Of a stretch of 64,000 bases of DNA, positions 28,649 to 56,289 are shown in pieces. The DNA comes from Betaproteobacteria bacterium (lineage in GTDB: Bacteria; Pseudomonadota; Gammaproteobacteria; Burkholderiales; SG8-39). The position numbers and the translations under genes are program-made. Positions within the stretch are counted from its first letter, which is position 1. Every line of letters begins with the position of its first letter. The notes beneath the pieces were generated by a model. That model was not told the DNA's origin, did not search any database, and saw only the letters and a list, made by a program, of their open reading frames with translations. The DNA lies in NCBI GenBank assembly GCA_016713125.1, contig JADJPT010000005.1:62001-126000 (forward strand), given 5' to 3'.

Positions 28649-29188
28649 CTAGCGCTGCGCTTTAAGAAGCACCAGCAAGGCGCCGCTACCGCCGTCGTGT
28701 GCGGGAGCCTGACAGTACGCCAGCACTTCGTTGCGCTTGGCCAACCAGTCACGAAGTTTTCCCTTCAGTACCGGCTCACGGTTCTTTGAGCCAAGTCCCT
28801 TTCCATGCACGATCCGCACGCAGCGCAAGTGGCGACGATCGGCCTCGCGCAGGAACTCCGAAACCGCCAGGGCCGCCTGGGTGCGATTCAGGCCATGAAG
28901 ATCCAAAGCCGCCTGTACCACCCAATGGCCGCGCCGCAGTCGGCGCAGCACCAGGCGGGACAGCCCTTCGCGCAGGTAGGTGAGTTCTTCCCCAGTTTCC
29001 AGCGCTTCTTCGGGCGTGAAAGGCCGCTCAACGCTCTCGAGCAGGGCAGCTTGCTCGTCGAGCATGGTCTGAATCGGCAAGGGCGGGGGTGGCGCCTTGC
29101 GCGAGGCCGCCCGACGCAGCGGCTTCAGGGGCTGGACGTCCGCCACTGCCTTGCGAAAATCCTCGTCATCCGACTCGAGGTCTGGCAT
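28649..29188 (-). CDS. Smr domain-containing protein
   Basis: A 179-residue protein with a charged, Pro-rich N-terminal half and a C-terminal Smr (small MutS-related) domain from about residue 92: LDLHGLNRTQAALAVSEFL, RCVRIVHGKGLGSKN and LRDWLAKRNEVLAYCQAP. The LDLHG and HGKG motifs are the conserved Smr nucleic-acid-binding or nicking elements; related proteins cleave branched DNA or stalled mRNA. It starts 29 bases after the trxB stop and is probably cotranscribed with it, an arrangement I recall from other betaproteobacteria. Confidence 0.9.
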   Translation of the reverse strand: MPDLESDDEDFRKAVADVQPLKPLRRAASRKAPPPPLPIQTMLDEQAALLESVERPFTPEEALETGEELTYLREGLSRLVLRRLRRGHWVVQAALDLHGLNRTQAALAVSEFLREADRRHLRCVRIVHGKGLGSKNREPVLKGKLRDWLAKRNEVLAYCQAPAHDGGSGALLVLLKAQR

Positions 29189-29217
29189 GGCGCAATCCGC
29201 CTGACTCGCCGTGCCGT

Positions 29218-30171
29218 TCAGCCAGCCAGCCCATCCAGGTACTTTTCCGCGTCGAGGGCGGCCATGCAGCCGCTAGCAGCGCTGGTGACGGCCTGGCGGT
29301 AGACATGGTCTTGCACGTCTCCGGCAGCGAATACTCCCGGAACGCTGGTGGCGGTCGCATTCCCGTCACGGCCGCCGCGCGTGACGATGTAGCCGCCCTG
29401 CATCTCGACCTGTCCCTCGAAGATCTGCGTGTTCGGCGTGTGCCCGATGGCGACGAACAGGCCGGTGACGGCGAGCTCCTTGGCGGCCCCCGATTCGGCA
29501 TGCTTGATGCGCAGGCTCGTAACGCCGCTCTTGTCGCCGAGGACCTCGCCGAGGACGTGGTTCCATTCGATCGTGATCTTGCCTTCGGCGGCGCGCTTCA
29601 TGAGCTTGTCGATCATGATCTTTTCGGCGCGGAACCTGTCGCGTCGGTGGATCACGGTGACGTGGCGGCATATGTTCGCGAGATACAGTGCTTCTTCGAC
29701 GGCAGTGTTGCCGCCGCCGATCACGGCAACGTCCTTGTTGCGGTAGAAGAACCCGTCGCAGGTCGCGCATGCGGAGACGCCGCGGCCCATGTATGCCTGT
29801 TCGGACGGGTCGCCGAGGTACTTCGCGGAGGCGCCTGTCGCGATTATCAGGGCGTCACAGGTATAGGTCGCCGCGTCGCCGATCAGTTGCAGGGGGCTGC
29901 CGCCCAGCTTTACCGTGTGGATATGGTCGTTGATCAGTTCGGTTTCGAAGCGCTCGGCATGCTTCTGGAAGCGTTCCATGAGTTCCGGGCCCTGAACCCC
30001 CAGCGGGTCCGCGGGCCAGTTGTCCACGTCGGTCGTGGTCATCAACTGACCGCCTTGGGCAATACCGGTGATCAGCACGGGTTTGAGGTTGGCACGGGCG
30101 GCATATACGGCGGCGGTATAGCCGGCCGGGCCGGATCCGAGTATCAGAAGGCTGCTGTGGCGGGTGGTCAT
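29218..30171 (-). CDS. trxB: Thioredoxin-disulfide reductase
   Basis: FAD enzyme that transfers electrons from NADPH to thioredoxin. The 317-residue length is standard. FAD motif LILGSGPAGYTAAVYAARAN at the N-terminus, redox-active CATC in ACATCDGFFYRNKD, NADPH-binding VIGGGNTAVEEAL and the C-terminal GVFAAGDVQDHVYRQAVTSA are all present. The ATG at 30171 gives the family N-terminus; the frame runs open far upstream, antisense to tpsB. It is divergent from tpsB, with a 180-base AT-richer region between them. Confidence 0.97.
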   Translation of the reverse strand: MTTRHSSLLILGSGPAGYTAAVYAARANLKPVLITGIAQGGQLMTTTDVDNWPADPLGVQGPELMERFQKHAERFETELINDHIHTVKLGGSPLQLIGDAATYTCDALIIATGASAKYLGDPSEQAYMGRGVSACATCDGFFYRNKDVAVIGGGNTAVEEALYLANICRHVTVIHRRDRFRAEKIMIDKLMKRAAEGKITIEWNHVLGEVLGDKSGVTSLRIKHAESGAAKELAVTGLFVAIGHTPNTQIFEGQVEMQGGYIVTRGGRDGNATATSVPGVFAAGDVQDHVYRQAVTSAASGCMAALDAEKYLDGLAG

Positions 30172-30198
30172 CTGGGATTCCGAGGGGTGCGGGGTATA

Positions 30199-30227
30199 CT
30201 GACAAAAGAATGTAAAACAATTATAAA
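30199..30227 (+). promoter_or_regulatory. Predicted sigma70 promoter for the TPS operon
   Basis: CTGACA (30199-30204) and TATAAA (30222-30227) are spaced exactly 17 bases apart and point towards tpsB. Each box matches five of six consensus bases. About 120 bases of leader would precede the tpsB start. On the minus strand a TATAAT-like stretch in the same place may serve trxB, so the region is probably a shared divergent promoter. Confidence 0.5.
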
Positions 30228-30351
30228 GGATCGCGTCCAATCGGATCTGCCGTAAAACTAGAAAAATAATGGCTAAGCGCTTGTTTTTCGTAAACCTTTC
30301 TGCTCTAATTTTACATCCAAGCTGGTGCATCGGATGGGCGCGGGAGGCGCT

Positions 30352-32011
30352 TTGACTATTTCGCGGGGGCTGATCGCCGGTTTCTTTGCCTTTGCGGCTT
30401 GCTGCATGCCGATGCTTGCGCATGCCCAAGCGGGCAAGGAGTCTTCGGCCGCCCCTTCCGACGGACCTCGGTTCGAGATCAGGCGCTTTGTATTCGAGGG
30501 AGCCTCCCTCGTATCCGCAGCAGATCTGGACGCGGCGACCCGTGCTTTCTCCGGCCGTGAGCGGTCCTTTGCGGACGTACAGCGTGCGCTTGAGGCGGTG
30601 GAAAAGCTCTACAGTGCGCGCGGATACAGCGCGGTCCAGGTGGTATTGCCCGAGCAAGAACTCGAGAAAGGTGAGGTGCGTTTCACCCTGATTGAAGCCA
30701 AACTCGGACGACTTCTGGTCGAGGGCAACAAGTTCTACAGCGAGGCCAACGTGCGCGCGAGCCTGCCTTCGCTTACGCCCGGAAAAGCCCCCAACATCAA
30801 CGACGTGGCGCGCAACCTGCGCATTGCCAACGAGAACCCTGCCAAGCAGACCACCGTATGCTGCGCAGCGCCAGGAAGAGGCGACGGTGGACGCCGTGGC
30901 GCGCGTGGTGGACGAATCCCCTGCGCGCGCCAGCGTTACGGTGGATACCACGGGCAACGTGCAGACCGGGCGGCTGCGAGTCGGGCTCGGGTTTCAGCAC
31001 GGAAACATGTTTGATCGCGACCATGTCTTGACATTGCAGTACGTTGGGGCGCCCTACGAGCAGGTGGACTCTTCGCGCTGGTCGATCGTGCCCAGTCCGA
31101 AGGTTTTCGTGGCTGGTGCCGGATATCGCATTCCGCTCTACGAGAGCGGGGACGCCATCGATATCACGGCGGGATATTCGACGGTCAACTCGGGGACGGT
31201 TGCAAATCTGTTCTCGATTTCCGGCGCGGGCGGCATCTTCGGCGCCCGCTACACGAAGAACCTCGAGAAGATTGGCGACTTCGAGCACCGGGTGGTGTTT
31301 TCGTGGGACTTCCGCGGCTATCAGAACAAGGGCGTGCGTGCCGTAGGCGGTACCGTGCAGCTGGTACCCGATGTCACGGTTCATCCTATCGGTCTGACTT
31401 ATGCCGGAATCATGCGCGGACAGGACAACGAGACAAGTTTCAATCTCGCCGTGTCGCAGAACCTTCCCGGCGGAAATGACGCGCGCTGGGAGAATCTGTG
31501 CGCCTCGCGCGCCAACGGGCTGGGTGAGTGTGCCCGCGGCATGTATCAGCTGTGGACCTGGAGCTTCAGTCACACCCGCGCGTTTTCCAATGATTTCCAG
31601 ATGCGCTTCGCCATGAACGGCCAGCAGACGCGCGATATGCTGATTTCAGGTGAACAGTTCGGCGCTGGTGGCGCGGATTCTGTACGCGGCTTCTTCTCTC
31701 GCGAGGTCAGCAACGATACTGGGTATCGAGGTACTTTCGAACTTTACAGTCCTGACTGGGGTGGAAAGACGGGCTTTTCAGGCCTGCGCGCGCGCGGGCT
31801 ATTTTTCGTAGACTGGGCGGGGCTGAGGCGTAACCGGCCAGGGCCGGCGGAGACGCACTCCCAGCACATTTCGAGTGTCGGCTTTGGACTGCGCCTGTCG
31901 CAAGGCACTTCGACCAGCCTGCGGGTTGATTACGCCGTGGTCAGCCAGCCGGGCGGGAATCAGGGCCGAGGTGATGGCCGCCTGCACGCCAGCTTTTCCT
32001 ACGTATTCTGA
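30352..32011 (+). CDS. TpsB-type outer-membrane translocator, ShlB/FhaC/HecB family (apparent frameshifts)
   Basis: Omp85-superfamily pore that secretes the partner TpsA protein in two-partner secretion. About 553 residues reconstructed: signal peptide (SRGLIAGFFAFAACC...AHAQA), POTRA domains from FEIRRFVFEGASLVSAADLD and FTLIEAKLGRLLVEGNKFYS to about residue 175, then a 16-strand barrel ending in ASFSYVF with the terminal Phe insertion signal. Barrel markers include the VRGFFSREVS segment, the VRGF/Y-type motif of the L6 loop. Near 30855-30873 two bases appear missing (one C, one G), shifting the POTRA frame away from the barrel frame. The start TTG at 30352 has GGGAGG 4 bases upstream; ATG at 30334 or GTG at 30325 are alternatives. 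Forms a locus with tpsA. Confidence 0.9.
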
Positions 32012-32105
32012 CTGTCCCAGGAATTGTAATGGGGCGGGTCTTTCGGATGCCCAAGCCTCGTCCTCGAATCCCCCATTCCGGCGGGCTTTCGCGGTAGACT
32101 TCTAT

Positions 32106-32119
32106 GTGAAATAGTTCCT
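32106..32119 (+). promoter_or_regulatory. Candidate CRP-like activator site upstream of tpsA
   Basis: The 14-base sequence GTGAAATAGTTCCT, preceded by T to give TGTGA, occurs about 105 bases upstream of the tpsA start and again upstream of the FecR-domain gene. TGTGA is the CRP half-site. A TAGTAT at 32143-32148, 37 bases after the motif start, may be the -10 box, which would centre the motif near -41. Inference from sequence only. Confidence 0.5.
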
Positions 32120-32222
32120 CAAGTGCCCGATACCAGGGGCGCTAGTATGGGGATCGGCAAAAAAGTAAGAAATTGTCAGGTCTGGGCGGGGAGAGCGCCC
32201 GACGCCGGCGTTGAGAGGTCAT

Positions 32223-48805
<16,583 letters not shown>

Positions 48806-48856
48806 TCGGCTTCTGCTAACATAGCCGCCATCAGCCATCGCAAGGAGCGGCGTACC

Positions 48857-49534
48857 ATGTCGGCCTCGGTAGTGCCCGTATCGACCGCAGTGCTCAAGAA
48901 CGTCCCGATGTTCGCGAGTTTTCCGGACGAGCAGTTGCATCTGGTCGCGGGCATGGTCGCGCGCAGGAGCACGCCGCGCGGCACGACGGTCATGGCTGCC
49001 GGCGACCTGACCGACTCCCTGTATATCGTCATCTCCGGCCGACTCAAGGTCATGATGAGCGATGCCGAAGGAAAAGAAGTCATTCTCAGCATCCTGGGTT
49101 CGGGGGAGTTTTTCGGGGAGATGGGCCTGATCGACGATGCACCACGCTCCGCGAGCGTGGTTGCCATCGAGCCCTGCGAACTTCTTTGCATCTCCAAACG
49201 CGATTTCAAGAAGTGCCTGGCCGACAATTTTGAAATGTCGATGGCGGTCATGCGTGGTCTGGTCAGGCGTTTGCGTGATGCGGACCGCAAGATCGGCAGC
49301 CTCGCGCTGCTTGACGTGTACGGCCGGGTTGCACGCCTGCTCCTGGACATGTCGGAAACAGTCGACGGCCAGAAGGTGGTTACCAAACGCCTGCCAAAGC
49401 AGGACATCGCCAAGATGATCGGCGCCTCGCGCGAGATGGTGAGTCGGGTCATGAAGGATCTGCAATTGGGCGGCTACATCGAGATGCGCGGTGCGGCAAT
49501 CGTGCTCCACGACACCATCGTCCTGCCTGACTGA
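48857..49534 (+). CDS. Crp/Fnr family transcriptional regulator
   Basis: A 225-residue regulator with an N-terminal cyclic-nucleotide-binding domain (about 15-135) and a C-terminal winged helix. The phosphate-binding cassette FFGEMGLIDDAPRSASVVA retains the Glu and Arg-Ser positions used by E. coli CRP to hold cAMP, so a nucleotide ligand is plausible. The recognition helix ASREMVSRVMKDL keeps the R-E-x-x-x-R residues that CRP uses to read TGTGA. It lacks the FNR iron-sulfur cysteines. It starts 51 bases after tpsA and is followed 133 bases later by a FecR-domain gene; candidate TGTGA-type sites precede both tpsA and that gene. Role as regulator of the TPS locus is inference. Confidence 0.92.
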   Translation: MSASVVPVSTAVLKNVPMFASFPDEQLHLVAGMVARRSTPRGTTVMAAGDLTDSLYIVISGRLKVMMSDAEGKEVILSILGSGEFFGEMGLIDDAPRSASVVAIEPCELLCISKRDFKKCLADNFEMSMAVMRGLVRRLRDADRKIGSLALLDVYGRVARLLLDMSETVDGQKVVTKRLPKQDIAKMIGASREMVSRVMKDLQLGGYIEMRGAAIVLHDTIVLPD

Positions 49535-49586
49535 CCTCGCCTGCCGCATGCACGTGGCAGGGGGCGGGGTGGAATTGTCCTTTTGC

Positions 49587-49600
49587 GTGAAATAGTTCCT
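49587..49600 (+). promoter_or_regulatory. Candidate CRP-like activator site upstream of the FecR-domain gene
   Basis: Second copy of GTGAAATAGTTCCT, here preceded by C. It lies 81 bases upstream of the gene start. A TATTGT at 49623-49628 sits 36 bases after the motif start, close to the 37-base distance upstream of tpsA. A further TGTGA at 49626-49630 lies just downstream. Confidence 0.5.
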
Positions 49601-49667
49601 AGCAGACTCGTACGGAACGCATTATTGTGAAATTGTGCAAAAGCGCGGTTCACTCTGGAGGCAGCAA

Positions 49668-50375
49668 ATGAACACCACAATACGCACCTTCGTCGCATTG
49701 GCCGCGATGGCCGCGACAGGTACGGTCTTCGCAAATTCCGGTTCGGTGTCGCAGTTGTCCGGCACGCTCTCGGTCAAGAAGGCGGACGGTTCGGTGCGCA
49801 TCCTCTCCAGCAAGTCCGAGATCCGCAGCGGCGACCAGCTGAACACGGAGAAGGACAGCTACGCGCAGATCAAGTTCTCAGACGGCGGGCAGATCACCAT
49901 GAAGCCCAACACCGTCATCAAGATCGACAATTTCAGCTTCGATGACCAGAGGCCGAAGGAAGATTCGTTCCTGTTCAGCCTGGTCAAGGGCGGCATGCGC
50001 GCCGTGACCGGGCTGGTCGGCAAGCGCGGCGACAAGGATGCCTATCGCATGGGCACCGCCACGGCGACCGTGGGTATTCGCGGCACGACTTATTCGGCGG
50101 ACGATTGCGTGAGTGATCGCGGCGGAGATTGTGGGCGGATCGAACCAGCGGTGTACGTGAGCGTCGCCGACGGCGAGATCGTGGTGCGCAATGAGAACGG
50201 CGAACAAGCCTACACCGCCGGCCAGTTCGGGCTGATCGCACCGAACCAGCGTCCCCTGTTCCTTTCCACCGATCCGGGGCTGCAGTTCACCCCGCCGGCG
50301 AGCTTCATCCAGTCGGTGCAGGCAGGTAGCGTGGTCAACAGCGGCAAGAATCTGGAGTGCGTGGTTCGTCGCTGA
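49668..50375 (+). CDS. FecR domain-containing exported protein
   Basis: A 235-residue protein with a Sec signal peptide (RTFVALAAMAATGTVFA, cleaved before NSGSVS) and a FecR domain over about residues 50-150: RSGDQLNTEKDSYAQIKFSD, GGQITMKPNTVIKIDNFSF and ATVGIRGTTYSADDC. Classical FecR is an anti-sigma factor that spans the inner membrane; this protein has no membrane helix beyond the signal, so it is probably periplasmic or exported, like the FecR-domain proteins found beside surface-protein loci. No ECF sigma factor or TonB-dependent receptor gene is adjacent. GGAG lies 7 bases before the ATG. Two cysteine pairs, including DDC and GGDC, could form a disulfide. It ends at a strong terminator. 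Confidence 0.9.
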   Translation: MNTTIRTFVALAAMAATGTVFANSGSVSQLSGTLSVKKADGSVRILSSKSEIRSGDQLNTEKDSYAQIKFSDGGQITMKPNTVIKIDNFSFDDQRPKEDSFLFSLVKGGMRAVTGLVGKRGDKDAYRMGTATATVGIRGTTYSADDCVSDRGGDCGRIEPAVYVSVADGEIVVRNENGEQAYTAGQFGLIAPNQRPLFLSTDPGLQFTPPASFIQSVQAGSVVNSGKNLECVVRR

Positions 50376-50399
50376 GATTCCTCCTGAGATAGCGATCGC

Positions 50400-50426
50400 A
50401 AACCCCCGCCTCGGCGGGGGTTTTCG
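50400..50426 (+). terminator. Rho-independent terminator
   Basis: AACCCCCGCC pairs with GGCGGGGGTT across a short TC loop region, followed by TTCGTTTC. It ends transcription of the FecR-domain gene, 25 bases after its stop, and separates the surface-protein locus from ftsK. Confidence 0.85.
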
Positions 50427-50461
50427 TTTCTGGATCGCCGGCTGGAGTGGCTGCGGGGGGG

Positions 50462-50467
50462 TATAAT
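50462..50467 (+). promoter_or_regulatory. Possible -10 box of ftsK
   Basis: A perfect TATAAT lies 24 bases upstream of the ftsK ATG, between the terminator and the gene. No recognisable -35 box at the right spacing. Confidence 0.35.
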
Positions 50468-50490
50468 TCCCGATCTCCGGAATCCCCGCC

Positions 50491-52781
50491 ATGAGCGCAG
50501 CAGAAAAAGCCAACGGCGCGTCCCCGCGAACCGCACCCTTGCCGGCCAAACTCGCGAGCCTGTTGCGTGAGGCCAAATGGCTCGCGCTGGTTGCGCTCGC
50601 CCTTTACCTGCTGCTGATACTGCTCACTTACCAGAAGTCCGATCCAGGCTGGTCGCATTCGGTTACTTCAGTGGCAGTGCAGAATGCCGGCGGGCGTTTC
50701 GGCGCCTGGCTGGCCGATCTGCTGCTCTACCTGTTCGGATTGTCCGCGTACTGGTCGGTGGTTCTGTGCCTGTATATCGTCGTCTGGGGCTATCGCCGGC
50801 TGGACGGAACGCCTCTGATCGACCCGCGTCCGTTGATGCTCGCGCTGGCCGGGTTCCTGCTGTTGTTGCTCTCCAGCGCCTCCGTCGAAGCGGTGCGCAT
50901 GCACTCCCTGGCGGCAGACCTGCCGCACGTCCCTGGGGGGTTGGCGGGAGAGGCGATAGGCGGGTTGGTGGCCGGGGCGCTCGGGTTCACAGGCGCGACC
51001 TTGGTCTTGGTCACTCTTGCGGCAGTCGGCCTGAGTCTGTTCACCGGGGTCTCCTGGCTAACGGTGGCCGAGTTCACCGGCTTGCTGCTTGAGACAGGCT
51101 ATGGCCTGGTCCGCGGTTTCTGGGAGAAACGGCAGGACCGCAAGGCCGGGGAACTGGCGCGCGAGGAGCGCGAGCTGGTCGTGGAAACCGAGAAGCGGCG
51201 GGAGGAGGATCACCTGCCCATCCATATCGAACCCCGGTTATCGAGATCAAGAAATCGGAGCGCGTGCAGAAGGAGAAGCAGGCGCCACTGTTCGACAACC
51301 TGCCCGACACGCCGCTGCCGCCGCTCAAGCTGCTCGACGAGGCCGCCGACGACGGCGAGACCGTGGGCGCGGAAACCCTGGAGTTCACCTCGCGGCTGAT
51401 CGAGAAGAAGCTTTCCGATTCCGGGGTAACGGTGAAAGTTCTGGCCGCGTACCCCGGGCCGGTGATCACTCGCTACGAGATCGAGCCTGCGGTCGGCGTG
51501 AAGGGCAGCCAGATCATGAATTTGGTGAAGGATCTAGCACGCGCTCTCTCGGTGGTGTCGATCCGCGTGGTGGAGACCATTCCCGGCAAGTCCTGTATGG
51601 GCCTGGAGATTCCCAATCCCCACCGTCAGACCGTGCGCCTGTCGGAGATCCTTGGATCCGAGGCTTATCACAACATGGGTTCTCCTCTGACGCTGGCGAT
51701 GGGCAAGGACATCGCCGGCAATCCGGTAGTTGCCGATCTGGGCAAGATGCCGCACCTGCTGGTGGCTGGCACGACCGGTTCCGGAAAGTCGGTGGCGATC
51801 AACGCCATGATCCTGTCGCTGCTGTACAAGGCGGAGCCCAAGAACGTGCGCCTGATCCTGGTCGACCCGAAGATGCTCGAACTCTCGGTCTACCAGGACA
51901 TTCCCCATCTGCTCGCGCCGGTGGTCGTTGACATGAAGCAGGCGGCCAACGCGCTCAATTGGTGCGTGGCCGAGATGGAGCGCCGCTACAAGCTGATGTC
52001 CTGGGTTGGCGTACGCAACCTCTCGGGCTTCAATGCCAAGATTGCCGAGGCTTCCAAGCAGGGGCGCGTGCTCGAAGACCCGGCCACCATCGAGTCCGGG
52101 GATCCGCAGCCGCTCGAGGCGCTGCCCTACATCGTGGTGGTGATCGACGAACTGGCCGACCTGATGATGGTGGTCGGCAAGAAGGTCGAGGAACTGATTG
52201 CGCGACTGGCCCAAAAAGCGCGCGCGGCGGGCATCCACCTGATTCTGGCGACGCAGCGGCCTTCCGTGGATGTGATCACGGGATTGATCAAGGCCAACAT
52301 CCCCACGCGCGTGGCCTTCCAGGTGGCCTCCAAGAGCGACTCGCGCACCATCCTCGATCAGTCCGGCGCAGAAGCCCTGCTAGGGCAGGGCGACATGCTC
52401 TACATGCCGCCGGGCACCGGGCTGCCACAGCGCCTGCATGGCGCTTTCGTCGCCGACCACGAGGTGCATACCATGGTCGAGTACCTCAAGAAGCTCGCGG
52501 CACCGGATTACATCGCCAGCGTGCTCGAGCCAGAGGTCGGCGAGGATGCGCCGCTTGGCGCCGACGGGGAGCCGATGGGTGAGAAGGATCCACTCTACGA
52601 TCAGGCGGTAGAAATCGTGCTGCGCACGCGTCGCCCTTCGATTTCGCTGGTCCAGCGTCACTTGCGCATAGGCTATAACCGCGCTGCGCGCTTGATCGAG
52701 GACATGGAGCGCGCCGGGATGGTCTCGACCATGCAGTCAAACGGCAATCGCGAGGTGCTGGTCCCCGCGAAACCGGAATGA
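50491..52781 (+). CDS. ftsK: DNA translocase FtsK (one apparent frameshift)
   Basis: Septal DNA pump that clears and resolves chromosome termini during division. About 763 residues after correction. N-terminal membrane domain with four helices (residues about 30-200), a short charged linker, then the motor: alpha/beta domains with Walker A AGTTGSGKSVAIN, DPKMLELSVYQDIPHLL and Walker B VVVIDELADLMM, and a winged-helix gamma domain at the end (YDQAVEIVLRTRRPSISLVQ) that reads KOPS sites. The linker is short compared with E. coli FtsK. A CCCC run at 51232-51235 appears one C short; adding it gives PPVIEIKKSERVQKEKQAPL and joins the two open frames. The stop overlaps the lolA ATG. Confidence 0.94.
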
Positions 52782-53413
52782 GGCGGGGGATGCGCGTCGT
52801 GTTCGCCACTGTCGCGCTGTGCTTCGCGGTGGTGCTGGGTGTGCCGGTAGCGCACGCCGGCAGCATCGAACGCTTTCAGGCCTTCGTGCGTTCCACGCAA
52901 TCGGCGCGCGCAGACTTCGAGCAGAAGGTCTACGATCGCAACCGCAAGCTGGTGCAGGAATCCAAGGGCAGCTTCGCCTTCGTGCGTCCCGGGCGTTTCC
53001 GCTGGAGTTACGCCAAGCCCTATGCGCAGACCATCGTCGGCGACGGTGAGAAAGTCTGGGTTCATGACGAGGATCTGAACCAGGTCACAGTGCGCAAACT
53101 CGCGCGCGCGATGGGCTCGACGCCGGCCGCGCTGATCGCCGGCAATGCCGATATCGAGCGCGCGTTCGTGTTCTCCGAGGCCGGCGACAAGAACGGCTTC
53201 GAATGGCTGGATGCTCAGCCGCGCGACCGCGACGCGGGCTTCGAGCGGATACGCATGGGCTTCAGCGCCACCGGTATCGAGGCTATGGAACTGGTGGACA
53301 ATTTCGGCCAGACAACCGAGCTGCGCTTTCTCAATCTGCAGCGCAATCCGAAACTGGATCCCGGCAGCTTCCGATTCACGCCCCCCAAGGGCGCGGACGT
53401 GCTGGGCGAGTAG
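52778..53413 (+). CDS. lolA: Outer-membrane lipoprotein carrier protein LolA
   Basis: Periplasmic chaperone that takes lipoproteins from LolCDE to LolB. 211 residues with a signal peptide (RVVFATVALCFAVVLGVPVAHA) cleaved before GSIERFQAF. Core motifs SARADFEQKVYDRNRK, GSFAFVRPGRFRWSYAKPYA and TIVGDGEKVWVHDEDLNQV are typical, ending FRFTPPKGADVLGE. The ATG overlaps the ftsK stop (ATGA); a second ATG at 52790 is an alternative start. The ftsK-lolA-rarA-serS order is a familiar conserved block. Confidence 0.95.
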   Translation: MRRGMRVVFATVALCFAVVLGVPVAHAGSIERFQAFVRSTQSARADFEQKVYDRNRKLVQESKGSFAFVRPGRFRWSYAKPYAQTIVGDGEKVWVHDEDLNQVTVRKLARAMGSTPAALIAGNADIERAFVFSEAGDKNGFEWLDAQPRDRDAGFERIRMGFSATGIEAMELVDNFGQTTELRFLNLQRNPKLDPGSFRFTPPKGADVLGE

Positions 53414-53422
53414 GGCGGAGCG

Positions 53423-54705
53423 ATGTCCGACTTGTTTGCATCCGCGGTACCGGCGCAGCCGCGGGCGCGCTCCGGACCCGCTCCGGCCGCTCCGTTGGCA
53501 GAACTACTGCGCCCGCAGACACTGGACGAAGTGGCGGGCCAGCAGCACCTGCTCGGTGCCGGCAAGCCGCTGCGCCTGGCCTTCGAGTCCGGAAAGCCGC
53601 ATTCGATGATCCTGTGGGGGCCGCCCGGCGTTGGCAAGACCACCCTGGCCCGCCTGATGGCGCGCGCTTTCGATGCAGAGTTCGTTGCGCTTTCTGCCGT
53701 GTTCTCCGGCGTGAAGGACATCCGCGAGGCCATGCACCGGTTCAACAAGGCGCAGCAGGACGCCTTCCTGCCCTATGTCGAGCAGGGTCTCGTGACTTTC
53801 ATCGGCGCCACCACCGAGAACCCTTCGTTCGAGGTGAACGGCGCGCTCCTCTCGCGGGCCAAGGTGGACGTGCTCGAGGGCCTGTCGAACCAGGATCTTG
53901 CGGCGCTTTTCGATCGCGGCCTGGCGCGCGTGCTGCCCGGCGTGTCCGCTGACGCGGGTGCGCGCGAGCGCGTGGTGGGTTTCGCGGACGGCGATGCGCG
54001 CCGGCTGTTGAATGCGGTCGAGATCCTCGCCACGGCCACGCGGACTGCCGGGATGAGCCGGGTGGATGCCGACTTCGTCGAACGCACGCTGGCGAAGAAC
54101 CTGCGCCGCTTCGACAAGGGTGGCGAGCAGTTCTACGACCAGATTTCCGCCCTGCACAAGGCTGTGCGCGGATCCAATCCCGACGCCGCACTGTATTGGC
54201 TGGTGCGCATGCTCGACGGGGGAGCCGAGCCGCTTTACCTGGGCAGACGCATCGTGCGCATGGCCAGCGAGGACATCGGCCTGGCAGACCCGCGCGCGCT
54301 GCGTCTGGCTCTGGACGCCTGTGAAACCTACGAGCGCCTGGGCAGTCCGGAAGGTGAACTGGCTCTGGCCAGGCCCTCATCTACCTCGCCTGTGCGGCCA
54401 AATCGAATGCGGTATATGCCGCCTATAATGCCGCCCGCGCCTTCGTGTCCCAGGATCAGACCCGGCCGGTGCCCATGCGCCTGCGCAATGCGCCGACCAA
54501 GCTGATGAAGGATCTCGGTTACGGCAAGCAGTACCGCTACGCGCACGACGAGGACGGAGCCTACGCGGCCGGGGAGAACTACTTCCCCGACGGCATGCCC
54601 GAGGTCAACTGGTACGCGCCGACCGAGCGCGGACTCGAGGCGCGCATCCGTGAAAAGCTCGAGCACCTGCGAGCGCTGGATGCGGAAAAGCGCGGCAATT
54701 CCTGA
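53423..54705 (+). CDS. rarA: Replication-associated recombination protein A, AAA+ ATPase (one apparent frameshift)
   Basis: RarA (MgsA) is a clamp-loader-like AAA+ ATPase acting at stalled replication forks. About 427 residues. Walker A WGPPGVGKTTLARLMA, the ENPSFEVNGALLSRAKV sensor-1 region and RRLLNAVEIL are present, followed by the MgsA C-terminal domain (HKAVRGSNPDAALYWLVRML, RIVRMASEDIGLADP). At 54369-54370 a CC run appears one C short; adding it gives ALAQALIYLACAAKSNAVYA and carries the frame to 54705, ending LRALDAEKRGNS. Without it the frame would stop early at 54505. Confidence 0.92.
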
Positions 54706-54772
54706 CTTTTGATTTTCGAACTCCGCGCCCGGCGCGGGTTTCCAGCCAATTCGTGTACCGGTAAAGATACAA

Positions 54773-56047
<1,275 letters not shown>

Positions 56048-56152
56048 ATCGGACGATTGGTGCGCGGGCCGTACGACCCGTCTCGCAGAGCCATGCTGCG
56101 ATGCCGCGCACTACCTGCTAAAATCCGCCCTCGCTTCGACATTCGACAGTCC

Positions 56153-56240
56153 GGAGAGGTGGCAGAGTGGTCGAATGCACCGGACTCGAAATCCGGCATA
56201 CGGAAACGTATCGTGGGTTCGAATCCCACCCTCTCCGCCA
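56153..56240 (+). tRNA. tRNA-Ser(CGA)
   Basis: An 88-base tRNA with encoded CCA. The acceptor stem GGAGAGG (56153-56159) pairs with CCTCTCC (56230-56236), the discriminator is G, and CCA follows at 56238-56240. Anticodon stem CCGGA/TCCGG with loop CTCGAAA gives anticodon CGA (56187-56189), reading UCG. A long variable arm, typical of tRNA-Ser, follows (about 56195-56212), and the T-loop is GGTTCGAATCC. TAAAAT at 56119-56124 may be its -10 box. Confidence 0.96.
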
Positions 56241-56289
56241 CACACGTACACGGCCCTGACCGGGCCGTTGTCCATTCAGGGATTCCCGA

